Below are positions 34,776 to 42,662 of a stretch of 64,000 bases of DNA, piece after piece. Each line of letters begins with the position of its first letter. The stretch's first letter is position 1. The DNA comes from Peptococcaceae bacterium UBA7702 (lineage in GTDB: Bacteria > Bacillota > Dehalobacteriia > UBA7702). The stretch lies in the NCBI GenBank assembly GCA_002482535.1, contig DLGE01000015.1:14673-78672 (forward strand). The letters are read 5' to 3'. The position numbers were made by a program, and so were the translations under genes. The notes under the pieces are model-generated. The model searched no databases. It worked only from the letters and a program-made list of their open reading frames with translations, and was not told the DNA's origin.

Positions 34776-34820
34776 GGGGCAGCGGCGGATAAAGGCCGCC
34801 GCCCCTGTTATGGAGAGTGT
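34776..34820. repeat. hairpin plus GGAGAGTGT motif, weak third copy of intergenic repeat
   Basis: GGGGCAGCGGCGG / CCGCCGCCCC hairpin (two-base bulge), then TTATGGAGAGTGT. Resembles the hairpin-GGAGAGTATGTCA units at 46464-46524 and 53044-53094. Confidence 0.35.
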
Positions 34821-34824
34821 TATC

Positions 34825-35330
34825 ATTTCTGACCGAGGGGGTGACATCTTCAAGTAAATCAGAAAGCCAATTCACCCATTCCCCGGTCACCGTTACGGTT
34901 TTCGTATTGCTTCTGCTGCCGGTAAATTTTTGGCAAAATGCTCCGCCAAACCTTTTCCAATACAGGAACGGCAGACAGAACAGTCCTCTATGGAGAAATC
35001 TATAAAACAAAAAGACTATTTTTCCGGTTCCTATGCGTTCTTTATGCTCCCGCAGTTTTCATCAGACTGTCGAGAAAAGCTTCGTCTTTTCGGGTAAATA
35101 CCTTTGGTATTTGCTGTCGAGGGAGACTATCTTAACCTTGAAAAGCCTTTCAGCCCTTCCTAAGGTTAAGGGTCGGACCGGTAAACAAGTTGGCCTGCGG
35201 CTACACCGTGTACAAAATAGTACTCAAGCTGTCGCGGGCCAGAGGGTTCGCCGTGTACTTTAAAGAGCATAAATATCAGACTTTGTCGACGGCCTGAGAC
35301 TGTGCCGACGGCATAGTCTGCCGGGAAATA
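34825..35330. other. 500-base non-coding region with small inverted repeats
   Basis: No convincing gene. Contains AAATACC/GGTATTT at 35096-35112 and CTTAACCTT/AAGGTTAAG at 35131-35170. Short frames look like random or decayed sequence. Confidence 0.5.
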
Positions 35331-35332
35331 TA

Positions 35333-35369
35333 GTTTTTGGGGAAACGCGTGAAGTGTCTCCCCAAAAAC
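35333..35369 (-). terminator. hairpin after MFS gene
   Basis: GTTTTTGGGG / CCCCAAAAAC ten-base stem, 20 bases after the MFS stop; no long T-run outside the stem. Confidence 0.6.
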
Positions 35370-35387
35370 CGGAAGGTAAAACTGAAA

Positions 35388-36665
35388 TTATTCTGCGGCG
35401 GCTTCTTTCTGCTTTGCCGCTTCCAAAGATTTGGTTCTCCTGGTCAGAATAACGGAGCTGATCATACCGATGATGGAGAATACGATCAAGAGGATGAAAA
35501 TCTTATTGAAACCAGCGGCAATGTTACCGGCGGCAGTAGCGTTGTCCAGCCAGATACCGCAAATCGGAGTGATGATCATATCCGGCATAAAGATGATAAA
35601 AGAGATGATTCCGGTGGCAAGGGCCGTCATTTTCACGGGAATCCCTGCCTGGCCCATAATCGACCAGTAAGTGGATTTCATCACGTTGGCGACGAAAGCA
35701 ACGAGAAGCGTCAGAACAATGCAGAGTCCGACAGCCTTATGAGAGAGCATGACACCGAGAATAAGGGCGGCAATGATCCCGAACAGGAACAGAAAAGCTT
35801 TTCCTTTGTAAGTAAAACGGTCCAGCACCCAGCCGCCGAGAAAACCGGCGACAAAGACGATGATGTAGCTGCGAATGATCCCCAGCGTGGAAGCCATGGC
35901 AGTGGAAATGCCGACGACACGTACAGTGTAGGTGGTCAGATAGCCATTGCCGAGGCTCCAGGAGAGATAGGCGCTCATCAGCACAAGACAGGTAATCCAG
36001 ACACCTTTGTTTTTGAGGACGTCCATAATGGTGTATTTCTCTTCTTCTCCGCCCTCTTTGATTGCCGAAGCTTCATTCTTTTCGTCTTTGGGCAAAAAGA
36101 TGAGACCGAGGATGAGGAAGAAACCAGTAACGGCGGTACCCACCAGCAGCAGAGTTTTAAAGCCCATCACCGGCGTGGCGGCGGCGCCCATAATGCCCAG
36201 GAAGGCAAAACCGAGAAGCGTCTGGACGATGCCGCGGGTGGCTTCACTGCTGCCAAACAATGTACTCTGATTCTTTTCGTCGCCAAGGTTGCGGATACCG
36301 TTGAGATAGGCCGACCACAATGTCGCAATCCCAAAGAAACCGTAAAGAACGTGAATGCCGAGGAGCAGTACGTAGTTGGTCGTAAAAGCAAAGGCGATGG
36401 TCAGTACGACAAAAGCGGCTAAGGTAATATTGATCAATTTTCTTAATGAAAAGCGGTTTGCCAGAATACCGCCGATGGGATACGAGGCGACGCTGGCAAT
36501 GTTGACGGCGGTTGCAAGAAAGCCCATTTGTGTGTCGTTAAGCTGCAAGGCCGCCATCATCTGGTCATAAAAAGTATATCTCAGATAAGGCAGTTGATAA
36601 GCAATGGCAACGGCAGCGCTGAGGATGATAAAGATCATCAGTTTTTTAAAGCCAAAGTTTTTCAT
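35388..36665 (-). CDS. MFS transporter following an MttB-family gene
   Basis: 425 residues, 12 predicted segments, with LPYLRYTFYDQMMAALQLNDTQMGFL in the first loop and a long cytoplasmic loop rich in K/E between segments 6 and 7. Major facilitator protein resembling organophosphate/organic acid transporters. AAAGGAA precedes the ATG. Follows MttB-family gene 36927-38336 after 260 bases containing a hairpin, so it probably imports that enzyme's substrate under the sigma-54 promoter 38376-38391. Confidence 0.84.
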   Translation of the reverse strand: MKNFGFKKLMIFIILSAAVAIAYQLPYLRYTFYDQMMAALQLNDTQMGFLATAVNIASVASYPIGGILANRFSLRKLINITLAAFVVLTIAFAFTTNYVLLLGIHVLYGFFGIATLWSAYLNGIRNLGDEKNQSTLFGSSEATRGIVQTLLGFAFLGIMGAAATPVMGFKTLLLVGTAVTGFFLILGLIFLPKDEKNEASAIKEGGEEEKYTIMDVLKNKGVWITCLVLMSAYLSWSLGNGYLTTYTVRVVGISTAMASTLGIIRSYIIVFVAGFLGGWVLDRFTYKGKAFLFLFGIIAALILGVMLSHKAVGLCIVLTLLVAFVANVMKSTYWSIMGQAGIPVKMTALATGIISFIIFMPDMIITPICGIWLDNATAAGNIAAGFNKIFILLIVFSIIGMISSVILTRRTKSLEAAKQKEAAAE

Positions 36666-36870
36666 GTTTTTTCCTTTCCAAATTTTATTATTTTAAAAAT
36701 GGCGTCATTGATATGAAAGCCGCATCGAAAGATATCAAACCAGGGACAATGTGAGAAGTTCATGAAAAATGACAAGATGAAGACAATGCGGTCATCCCAC
36801 AGGTTTACGCTGCTGATAAAAGGATCGGGATATCTCCGATGCACCCACAATATGATTCAGCCTGATGCCC

Positions 36871-36901
36871 GCGGGGAAAACCTTACCTCGATTTTCCCCG
36901 C
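36871..36901 (-). other. intercistronic hairpin between MttB-family and MFS genes
   Basis: Perfect ten-base stem GCGGGGAAAA / TTTTCCCCGC with an 11-base loop, just after the MttB-family stop. Confidence 0.6.
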
Positions 36902-36926
36902 TTCTTTCGTTTAAGCTGTTGCAGCA

Positions 36927-38336
36927 TTAATGCTCGTCGACATACTTTTTCAGATCTGCATCCACATCAGCAGGCAGCGCCGGCTCTTCATAATCGGCAA
37001 GGAGCTGTTTCCATTTGGCGTTGGCCACTTCTTCGATGGGCTTGCTACCTTCTTCTTTCCACTGCTGGATATTCTGTCTGTTGCTCAAAGTTGGTCTATA
37101 AAATTCCGTTCTGAAATGGTTGAAGGTATGTTCGTGGGTAAGGAACTGCCCCTGAGGCCCCACTTCCTTGATCACATCGTAGGCCAAGGTATCTTCATTC
37201 ACTACCACACCCTGATTGATACGCTTGAGATAACCGATGATTTCATTGTCAACGATGAGTTTTTCAAAAGAAGTTAAGTTATAAGTATCAATGATACCGG
37301 CGCTGTGGAGAATGAAGTTGCCACCGGCCATCTGTGCCATCATCAAAGTAACAGAAGATTCATAGGCAGCCTGGGAATCCATCATCTTGCTGTCGGAAAG
37401 AGCACCGCTGATCCGGCAGGGAATCTGATAATATTTGGCCAATTGGCCGTTAACCAGAGAAACGACGGCGTCTTCGGGAGAACCGATGGAAAGAGAACCC
37501 GTGGCCATTTCGGCATTGGAGCCGGAAGCCGAGTAAACGATGGGATTGCCGGGGTTGATGCATTGAGAGAGAACGATGCCGGCCAGAACTTCGGCGTTTT
37601 GCAGAGAGACGAGACCGGCCACAGTGGCGGGAGTCGTAGCACCGGCGATGGAGAGGGAATTGACGAGATGAGGCTGGCCCGCTTCGGCGTAGGCGAAGAT
37701 GGCGCCGGCCATCTTATCGTCGTAACTCAGCGGCGTCAGCGTACAGGGAATCGAAGTGATCACAGGCTTTTCTTTGATGGCGTCCATACCACCAAAGACA
37801 ATGGCTGCCATTTCAATGGACTGCTTTGCCGCTTCATAACCGAGAACGCTACCCATCAATGGTTTGTCACTGTGCTTCAAAGTGTTGTAAACCATAACAT
37901 TGTGGCGGATATCCACGTCCACGTCACAGGGTTCGCAGGAGATGTGACTTTGGATGTCGATGTTCTGAAGCTGATGAACGATTTTAACGATGTTTTTAAA
38001 GTCTTCCAGGCTGCCTGCGCGGCGGCCATGATCCATATCGACAACATAAGGAGAACCATAAGGCCCGACGTAAGCCGTCTTTTCACAGGTAATTTCCACG
38101 TCCTTTTCAGGATCTCTGGCATAGAGGGTGAAAGAAGAAGGAACCATCTTCAATTTTTCTTCCACCATTTTCGGGGGGAAATAGACTGTATGGCCCTCCA
38201 CTTTGGCTCCGTGTTTTGCCAAAAGATCCCTGGCGGGTTCATAGCTAAATACAATCCCCACGTTTTCCATGATCCGAAGCGAGTTGGCGTGAATTTGTTC
38301 AATTTCTGCTTGCGACAAGAGTTGATAACGTTGCAT
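36927..38336 (-). CDS. MttB-superfamily methyltransferase, non-pyrrolysine (MtgB-like)
   Basis: 469 residues. At the Pyl position it reads SGALSDSKMMDSQAA, so leucine replaces Pyl while the DSK motif of true MttB is kept; this is the pattern of glycine-betaine-type MtgB proteins (recalled family knowledge). GGAGGTG is six bases before the ATG. Driven by sigma-54 promoter 38376-38391 and probably by the activator gene just upstream. The MFS gene downstream is the likely importer. Substrate not provable here. Confidence 0.9.
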   Translation of the reverse strand: MQRYQLLSQAEIEQIHANSLRIMENVGIVFSYEPARDLLAKHGAKVEGHTVYFPPKMVEEKLKMVPSSFTLYARDPEKDVEITCEKTAYVGPYGSPYVVDMDHGRRAGSLEDFKNIVKIVHQLQNIDIQSHISCEPCDVDVDIRHNVMVYNTLKHSDKPLMGSVLGYEAAKQSIEMAAIVFGGMDAIKEKPVITSIPCTLTPLSYDDKMAGAIFAYAEAGQPHLVNSLSIAGATTPATVAGLVSLQNAEVLAGIVLSQCINPGNPIVYSASGSNAEMATGSLSIGSPEDAVVSLVNGQLAKYYQIPCRISGALSDSKMMDSQAAYESSVTLMMAQMAGGNFILHSAGIIDTYNLTSFEKLIVDNEIIGYLKRINQGVVVNEDTLAYDVIKEVGPQGQFLTHEHTFNHFRTEFYRPTLSNRQNIQQWKEEGSKPIEEVANAKWKQLLADYEEPALPADVDADLKKYVDEH

Positions 38337-38375
38337 TTCGCACCTCCAAAATAATGTTAAGCTGACTCTATTAAA

Positions 38376-38391
38376 TGCAAACTCGATGCCA
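38376..38391 (-). promoter_or_regulatory. sigma-54 promoter of the MttB-family/MFS operon
   Basis: Minus strand TGGCAT, five bases, TTGCA; 40 bases before ATG 38336. Confidence 0.85.
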
Positions 38392-38453
38392 AAATTTTGA
38401 CCAACCGCAGAATATTTAAGTTATCCCAGTATAAAGCCGTCTTTTCAGAGCAA

Positions 38454-38474
38454 GAATTCCCTGAAAGGGAATTC
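38454..38474. other. perfect inverted repeat GAATTCCCT/AGGGAATTC
   Basis: Nine-base arms around a three-base loop, between the sigma-54 promoter and its candidate activator site. No T-run. Could be an operator or a bend element. Confidence 0.4.
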
Positions 38475-38507
38475 CTGCCCTGAAAACAGAGAAAAGTTCC
38501 GCATCAT

Positions 38508-38533
38508 TCCGCAAAAAAATGCAACAAACGCAA
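38508..38533. promoter_or_regulatory. phased GCAA heptamers, candidate activator site
   Basis: TCCGCAA at 38508, AATGCAA at 38518 and AACGCAA at 38527 (spacing 10 and 9), about 120 bases upstream of the -24 element. The same spacing occurs upstream of the activator's own promoter (40322-40347). Confidence 0.45.
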
Positions 38534-38625
38534 AAATTAGAAAAGGGCCGCTTGCCTTCCCTCTCCCCGATCCATCGCCAATGGAAACGAAAACCCGGCC
38601 CGACAACGATAAAACGGCACAAAAA

Positions 38626-38651
38626 TGACGCCCTCTTGCACGGAGGGCGCC
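38626..38651 (-). terminator. terminator of the activator gene
   Basis: GCGCCCTC / GAGGGCGT stem, then CATTTTTG on the minus strand. Confidence 0.75.
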
Positions 38652-38713
38652 ATTTAAGAAGACATTATTTTCGGTATACAAAGCGATAACACGAAAATCA
38701 ATTCATTCTGATT

Positions 38714-40159
38714 TTATAAGCCGTATTTTTTCAGCCGGTAAGAGAGGGATTGGCGGCTCATTCCCAAAAGTTCCGCGGCTTTGGTGAGGTTCCCTTTCGT
38801 CTGCTGTAAGGCCTCAATGATCTCCTGTTTTTCCTGTTCCTTAATTTGATCCAGTATGTGCGGCCTCTCCTCGGGGCGTTTCGAAACGATTTCATCGGGG
38901 TCGCTCTCCGGTTCCGCGATGTGGCTTTGTTTGTAGCGGAATTTCGGTGTATCGTTGGTTTCGAAAAGATATTGGGGCAGAGCGGCAAACTCAATTTTTT
39001 CACCGTCCTCGGTAAAGTTCACCGCGGATTCGATGCTGTTTTTGAGCTGACGCACATTGCCGGGCCAGCGGTAGGAGGAAAAGAAAGCCATCACATCAGG
39101 GCTGACGCCGCTAACAGCTTTGCCAAAGCGCTGATTGTAACGATGGAGAAAATAGGCGATCAACAGCGGAACATCTCCTTTGCGGTCTTTCAGAGGCGGA
39201 ATCACAATATGTAACACCGAAAGGCGATAAAAGAGGTCCGCCCGCAGAACGCCGCGGTCCACCGCCGCCCGGGGCCGTTCGTTGCAGCTGCTGATGATAC
39301 GCACATTGATGTTCTTCTCTTTGGTGCTGCCCAGCTTGTGGACACTCCGGTCCTCCAAAACCCGCAAAAGCTTGGCTTGAGATGATAGGGGCATGGAATT
39401 GATTTCATCGAGGAAGATGGTGCCGCCATCAGCCTGGGAAAGCAAGCCTTCCCGCTCCACGGCGCCGGTATAAACGCCCTTGGCGGTACCGAAGAGGATG
39501 CCCTCAATGAGGCTTTCGGGAATCGCCGCGCAGTTTAAAGCCAGAAAGGGATATTTTGCCCGACTGCTTTGATCGTGAATGGCCCGGGCAAAAAGCTCCT
39601 TGCCACTGCCGGTATCCCCCACCAACATAACCGAAGAATCACCAGCGGCAGCTTGCAGAGCCCTTTCTTTGCACTTCAAAAAAACTTCACTCTGGCCAAT
39701 GATATGGTTGAGGCTCTCACCGTTGCCGGCGTTTTTCCCTCTATGGCGGGCGACCTCCCATTGAAGAGAAATATTTTTCTCAATGATCTCTTTCATCGGC
39801 GTCTCATCCCGTTGAATCGTATAGGCGCCGACAAGCTCCCCTTCGTAGTAAAATGGGGCGGCATTGCAGATTTGGACGATCTCCCGGTCGTTGACGTAAT
39901 AGGTGAATTTCTGATTGTAGATAGGGCGTTCCGTATAGAGGGCCTTCAACATCGGACTGGTGGTCTCATCGAGACCGTACAGTTCATAGGTGGACTGGCC
40001 CTTGACATCTTTCAGAAGGTAACCGTCAAGATCTTCGGCAACCTTGTTAAAATAGACCAGATTCCCTTCGGTATCGCAGACATAGACCGCCTCCTTCAAC
40101 TTATCAAAAGCGTCAAAATACATGCGGTCGGAAAAGAAAAATTGATATAAAAAGTCCAT
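38714..40159 (-). CDS. sigma-54-dependent activator, PAS sensor, GVYTGA loop
   Basis: 480 residues: PAS domain (around 15-115), AAA+ domain with Walker A GDTGSGKE, sigma-54 contact loop GVYTGA instead of GAFTGA, Walker B GTIFLDEINSMP, WPGNVRQLKN, and a C-terminal Fis-type HTH (GNLTKAAELLGMSRQSLSYRL). ATG at 40159 follows GGAGGAGG; the 74-residue upstream extension runs through the sigma-54 promoter 40205-40220. Probably activates the MttB-family operon downstream and itself. Closely related to 44894-46315 and 51464-52948. Confidence 0.92.
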   Translation of the reverse strand: MDFLYQFFFSDRMYFDAFDKLKEAVYVCDTEGNLVYFNKVAEDLDGYLLKDVKGQSTYELYGLDETTSPMLKALYTERPIYNQKFTYYVNDREIVQICNAAPFYYEGELVGAYTIQRDETPMKEIIEKNISLQWEVARHRGKNAGNGESLNHIIGQSEVFLKCKERALQAAAGDSSVMLVGDTGSGKELFARAIHDQSSRAKYPFLALNCAAIPESLIEGILFGTAKGVYTGAVEREGLLSQADGGTIFLDEINSMPLSSQAKLLRVLEDRSVHKLGSTKEKNINVRIISSCNERPRAAVDRGVLRADLFYRLSVLHIVIPPLKDRKGDVPLLIAYFLHRYNQRFGKAVSGVSPDVMAFFSSYRWPGNVRQLKNSIESAVNFTEDGEKIEFAALPQYLFETNDTPKFRYKQSHIAEPESDPDEIVSKRPEERPHILDQIKEQEKQEIIEALQQTKGNLTKAAELLGMSRQSLSYRLKKYGL

Positions 40160-40204
40160 CGTATACCTCCTCCAAATCGTCAATGGCTCATACCCTAATA
40201 CAAG

Positions 40205-40220
40205 TGCAAAATTTATGCCA
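40205..40220 (-). promoter_or_regulatory. sigma-54 promoter of the activator itself
   Basis: Minus strand TGGCAT, five bases, TTGCA; 46 bases before ATG 40159. Implies that the activator is expressed under sigma-54 control, likely autoregulated. Confidence 0.8.
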
Positions 40221-40321
40221 AAAACGCAAAAAAGTAGACCATACTTTATCCCCTGCTCAACGCCATCTTCACAACAGCAAAAATGCGGGGATGGGTAAAG
40301 AACCGCACACTTTGGTAAAAA

Positions 40322-40347
40322 AACGCAAGGAACGCAAAATAACGCAA
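40322..40347. promoter_or_regulatory. three phased AACGCAA repeats, candidate activator site
   Basis: AACGCAA at 40322, 40331 and 40341, spaced 9 and 10 bases, 100 bases upstream of the -24 element. A fourth copy stands at 40223 next to the promoter. Confidence 0.5.
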
Positions 40348-40443
40348 CATTTCGAAACATGAAAGCATTTGCCAACACCAAAGGGTTCGAGGGTATCTTC
40401 AGTTTACCATAAGCCGGCGATACCGTCCAGTTTCAAAAAAATC

Positions 40444-40468
40444 CATGCCCTCTGTAACAGAGGGCATG
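40444..40468 (-). terminator. terminator of the ASKHA/MetH-like operon
   Basis: Perfect 11-base stem CATGCCCTCTG / CAGAGGGCATG, then GGATTTTTTT on the minus strand. Confidence 0.9.
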
Positions 40469-40493
40469 AATTCAGATTTTTCTATATTAAATT

Positions 40494-41183
40494 TCACTCT
40501 CGCTGCAAAGTGGCAAAATAGGCTTTTTCATCATAGGGCGCTTTGCGATGGGAACAAATTTCCCGCTGGCAGTAGATGCAGTCGTGACAAGCCTCTTTGG
40601 CGGCGTATTTGAGACCGGAAACCGTTTTCAGCGGAGACATCAGATAGTTATCGCTTAGTTCTACACCAATTTTTGTGGCATTTTCACCCAAAAGGGCGAA
40701 CAGCTTTTTCTGTTCCTGAATGGGCCAGCCGGGAAGGGCTCCCGGATCTGAACGGGAAATCACGTAACCTTCGGGAAGAAGATTGATGAGTTTTCTGTTC
40801 AAAGACAATTCGATTTGTTTTTCGTAAAACTCCATGATGGCGTCAAAAGCGAATTTATCGATCATATCCGTGAGCGTCTTGGCATAAGATGCCAATTCCT
40901 GCCCACAGGTACAGATGTAGGGATAAACAACCTCGGCCTGCTTCAAGTTTTTGGCCAGGGCGACGCTGGCGAAAACAACGCTGCCTACGGCAACGCTGTA
41001 TTCCGTTACGGCAGTGACCGGATATTCCATAAAAACAGCTTTCGGTTTGGCGATGGCCGCCGTTTCATACAACAGTTTCCTGATGCTTTTACCGAAAACG
41101 TGATCTGCGGGCATACCGAGACGTTTCAATATATCTTGCTCGTCAAAGGCAAGTTCATAATCATCGATCAGCGTTGTTTTCAC
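40494..41183 (-). CDS. MetH activation-domain-like protein with Cys cluster
   Basis: 229 residues. The segment around 150-195 (ALPGWPIQEQKKLF, IGVELSDNYLMSPLKTVSGL) matches the AdoMet-binding reactivation domain of cobalamin-dependent methionine synthase. The C-terminus has CHDCIYCQREICSHRKA, a possible metal or Fe-S site absent from MetH. No MetH catalytic domains are present. Starts with GTG; AAAGGA is ten bases upstream. Tandem paralogue of 41223-41912, last gene of the sigma-54 operon. A role in corrinoid reactivation or corrinoid handling is likely but unproven. Confidence 0.82.
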   Translation of the reverse strand: MKTTLIDDYELAFDEQDILKRLGMPADHVFGKSIRKLLYETAAIAKPKAVFMEYPVTAVTEYSVAVGSVVFASVALAKNLKQAEVVYPYICTCGQELASYAKTLTDMIDKFAFDAIMEFYEKQIELSLNRKLINLLPEGYVISRSDPGALPGWPIQEQKKLFALLGENATKIGVELSDNYLMSPLKTVSGLKYAAKEACHDCIYCQREICSHRKAPYDEKAYFATLQRE

Positions 41184-41222
41184 AAAAACCGGTTCCTTTC
41201 TTTTGCCTGGGATAAAATAGGT

Positions 41223-41912
41223 TTAGTGATCTTCCGTAGCCTCTAAATAGGCCTTCAGGTTAAAGGCCGCCTTGCGGCTGGGGCAATTGGAACGCTGACA
41301 GAGTTCGCAATCGTGATAGTTGCCCTCGGTACCGAACTTAAGGCCGGCGACGCTTTTCACCGGAAACATCAAAAAGTTCTTGTTGAGGGTCACGCCGACA
41401 GCGTTGGCGTATTCACCAAAAAAGTCGAAGATCGCCCGCTGTTCATTGATGGGCCAGCCCACCAGGGAACCGGGATTGGATGCGGAAACTACTTTCTTTT
41501 CCGGTACCAAGTCGGCAAGGATGCCGTTGAGAGAAACATCAATTTGCCGCCGGTAGTATTCCATGATCGTATCAAAGGCGAATTGATCCACCATATCCGT
41601 GAGGGTTTTGCCGTAATCCGCCAATTCTTTGCCGCAGGTGTTGATGTAAGGATAAACCACTTCCACATCACGGAGCTTTTTGGCCAGAGTCGCGCTGCGA
41701 AATACCTGGCCGCCAGCGGTTACAGTATGGTCGGTCCGCTCTTCAATGGGACAGACGGCATAAATCGCCTTCGGTTTGGCAATGGCTTTCGTCTTTTCCA
41801 GCAACTTTCGGATATTTTCCCCGAAACCATGATCCGAAGGCATGCCCAAGCGCTGCAAAATATCCTTTTCATCAAAAGCGTGTTCATATTCGGTAATCAT
41901 CGTGAATTCCAT
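41223..41912 (-). CDS. MetH activation-domain-like protein with Cys cluster (paralogue)
   Basis: 229 residues, same length as its downstream copy. Conserved segments: FDEKDILQRLGMPSDHGFG at the start, SLVGWPINEQRAIF and VTLNKNFLMFPVKSVAGLKF, and a C-terminal CELCQRSNCPSRKAAF. Only the second, third and last cysteines of the paralogue's cluster are kept, so the shared core is CxxCxxxxCxxRKA. GGAGG is eight bases before the ATG. The duplication may give a heterodimer or two specificities. Confidence 0.82.
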   Translation of the reverse strand: MEFTMITEYEHAFDEKDILQRLGMPSDHGFGENIRKLLEKTKAIAKPKAIYAVCPIEERTDHTVTAGGQVFRSATLAKKLRDVEVVYPYINTCGKELADYGKTLTDMVDQFAFDTIMEYYRRQIDVSLNGILADLVPEKKVVSASNPGSLVGWPINEQRAIFDFFGEYANAVGVTLNKNFLMFPVKSVAGLKFGTEGNYHDCELCQRSNCPSRKAAFNLKAYLEATEDH

Positions 41913-41983
41913 CGGCTTTGCCTCCTTCCAAAAAGCCAGGGACAGTTTGCGGGTTTTTGCAACCGCCCCGAATCAGCCATACA

Positions 41984-42646
41984 TTACTCCAACATATCCT
42001 CATGCACCGTTTTGCCCGGTGGGACTACAACGAAGTTTTGGTCCTCAAACTCCAGCCTGACCATTTTTTTCAAGACCCCGTAAGGCGAAGGGATGATTGG
42101 GAAATCCACAGAAACCACCTTGGCCAAAGGTTCCAGCTGGCTTTTGGCCCGATCCAGATCATAGAGACCCGTATCAAGAAGGGCAAAATGCTGATAGCCG
42201 CCGTAGATCATGTTCATAACGAGATCGGCCTGTTCCTTGCCGTACCTCTGCACCGTCCGGTCATACTCTTTCCGCGCTGACATGCTGCTGCGCAGCCAGC
42301 CATCGGTGAAGAAGAAGGTTCCCTTGGGCCGGTTCACCTTGAGGGAATCCTCGGAGAGCACCAGATTGATACAATCTTCACATTTTGGCAAAACCAAGGA
42401 AAAACGGTCGGATTTCAGACCGACGGTAGCATTGCCACAGCGGCCCATGGGCAGGATCAGATAGTCGATGCCGGTGAGGCTGTCGATCACGGCCTGGAGG
42501 GTGGCCCGCATTTTATCCGGGGTATCGTGGGTCCCGGCGGCCAGATAGAGGACGGGATAGTTCAAACCGGCATTTCTCATGGTATCGGTGATCTCATCCT
42601 GAATGTTCTGACAGGCGATCATCATATATTTTTTATTTTCATCCAT
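41984..42646 (-). CDS. DUF1638-family protein
   Basis: 220 residues. Conserved features: MMIACQNIQDEI at the start, a long central segment with LPMGRCGNATVGL and PKCEDCINLVL (CxxC), and FFFTDGWLRSS. Family of unknown biochemistry, often reported beside corrinoid methyltransferases (recalled). ATG at 42646 follows GAGGGTG. It begins 16 bases after the ASKHA gene stop and precedes the MetH-like pair, so it belongs to the putative corrinoid service module. Confidence 0.78.
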   Translation of the reverse strand: MDENKKYMMIACQNIQDEITDTMRNAGLNYPVLYLAAGTHDTPDKMRATLQAVIDSLTGIDYLILPMGRCGNATVGLKSDRFSLVLPKCEDCINLVLSEDSLKVNRPKGTFFFTDGWLRSSMSARKEYDRTVQRYGKEQADLVMNMIYGGYQHFALLDTGLYDLDRAKSQLEPLAKVVSVDFPIIPSPYGVLKKMVRLEFEDQNFVVVPPGKTVHEDMLE

Positions 42647-42662
42647 GGTATCACCCTCATTT

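Noticed and set aside
40160..40381. N-terminal extension of activator 38714-40159
   Set aside because: It contains the -24/-12 promoter, while GGAGGAGG precedes ATG 40159.
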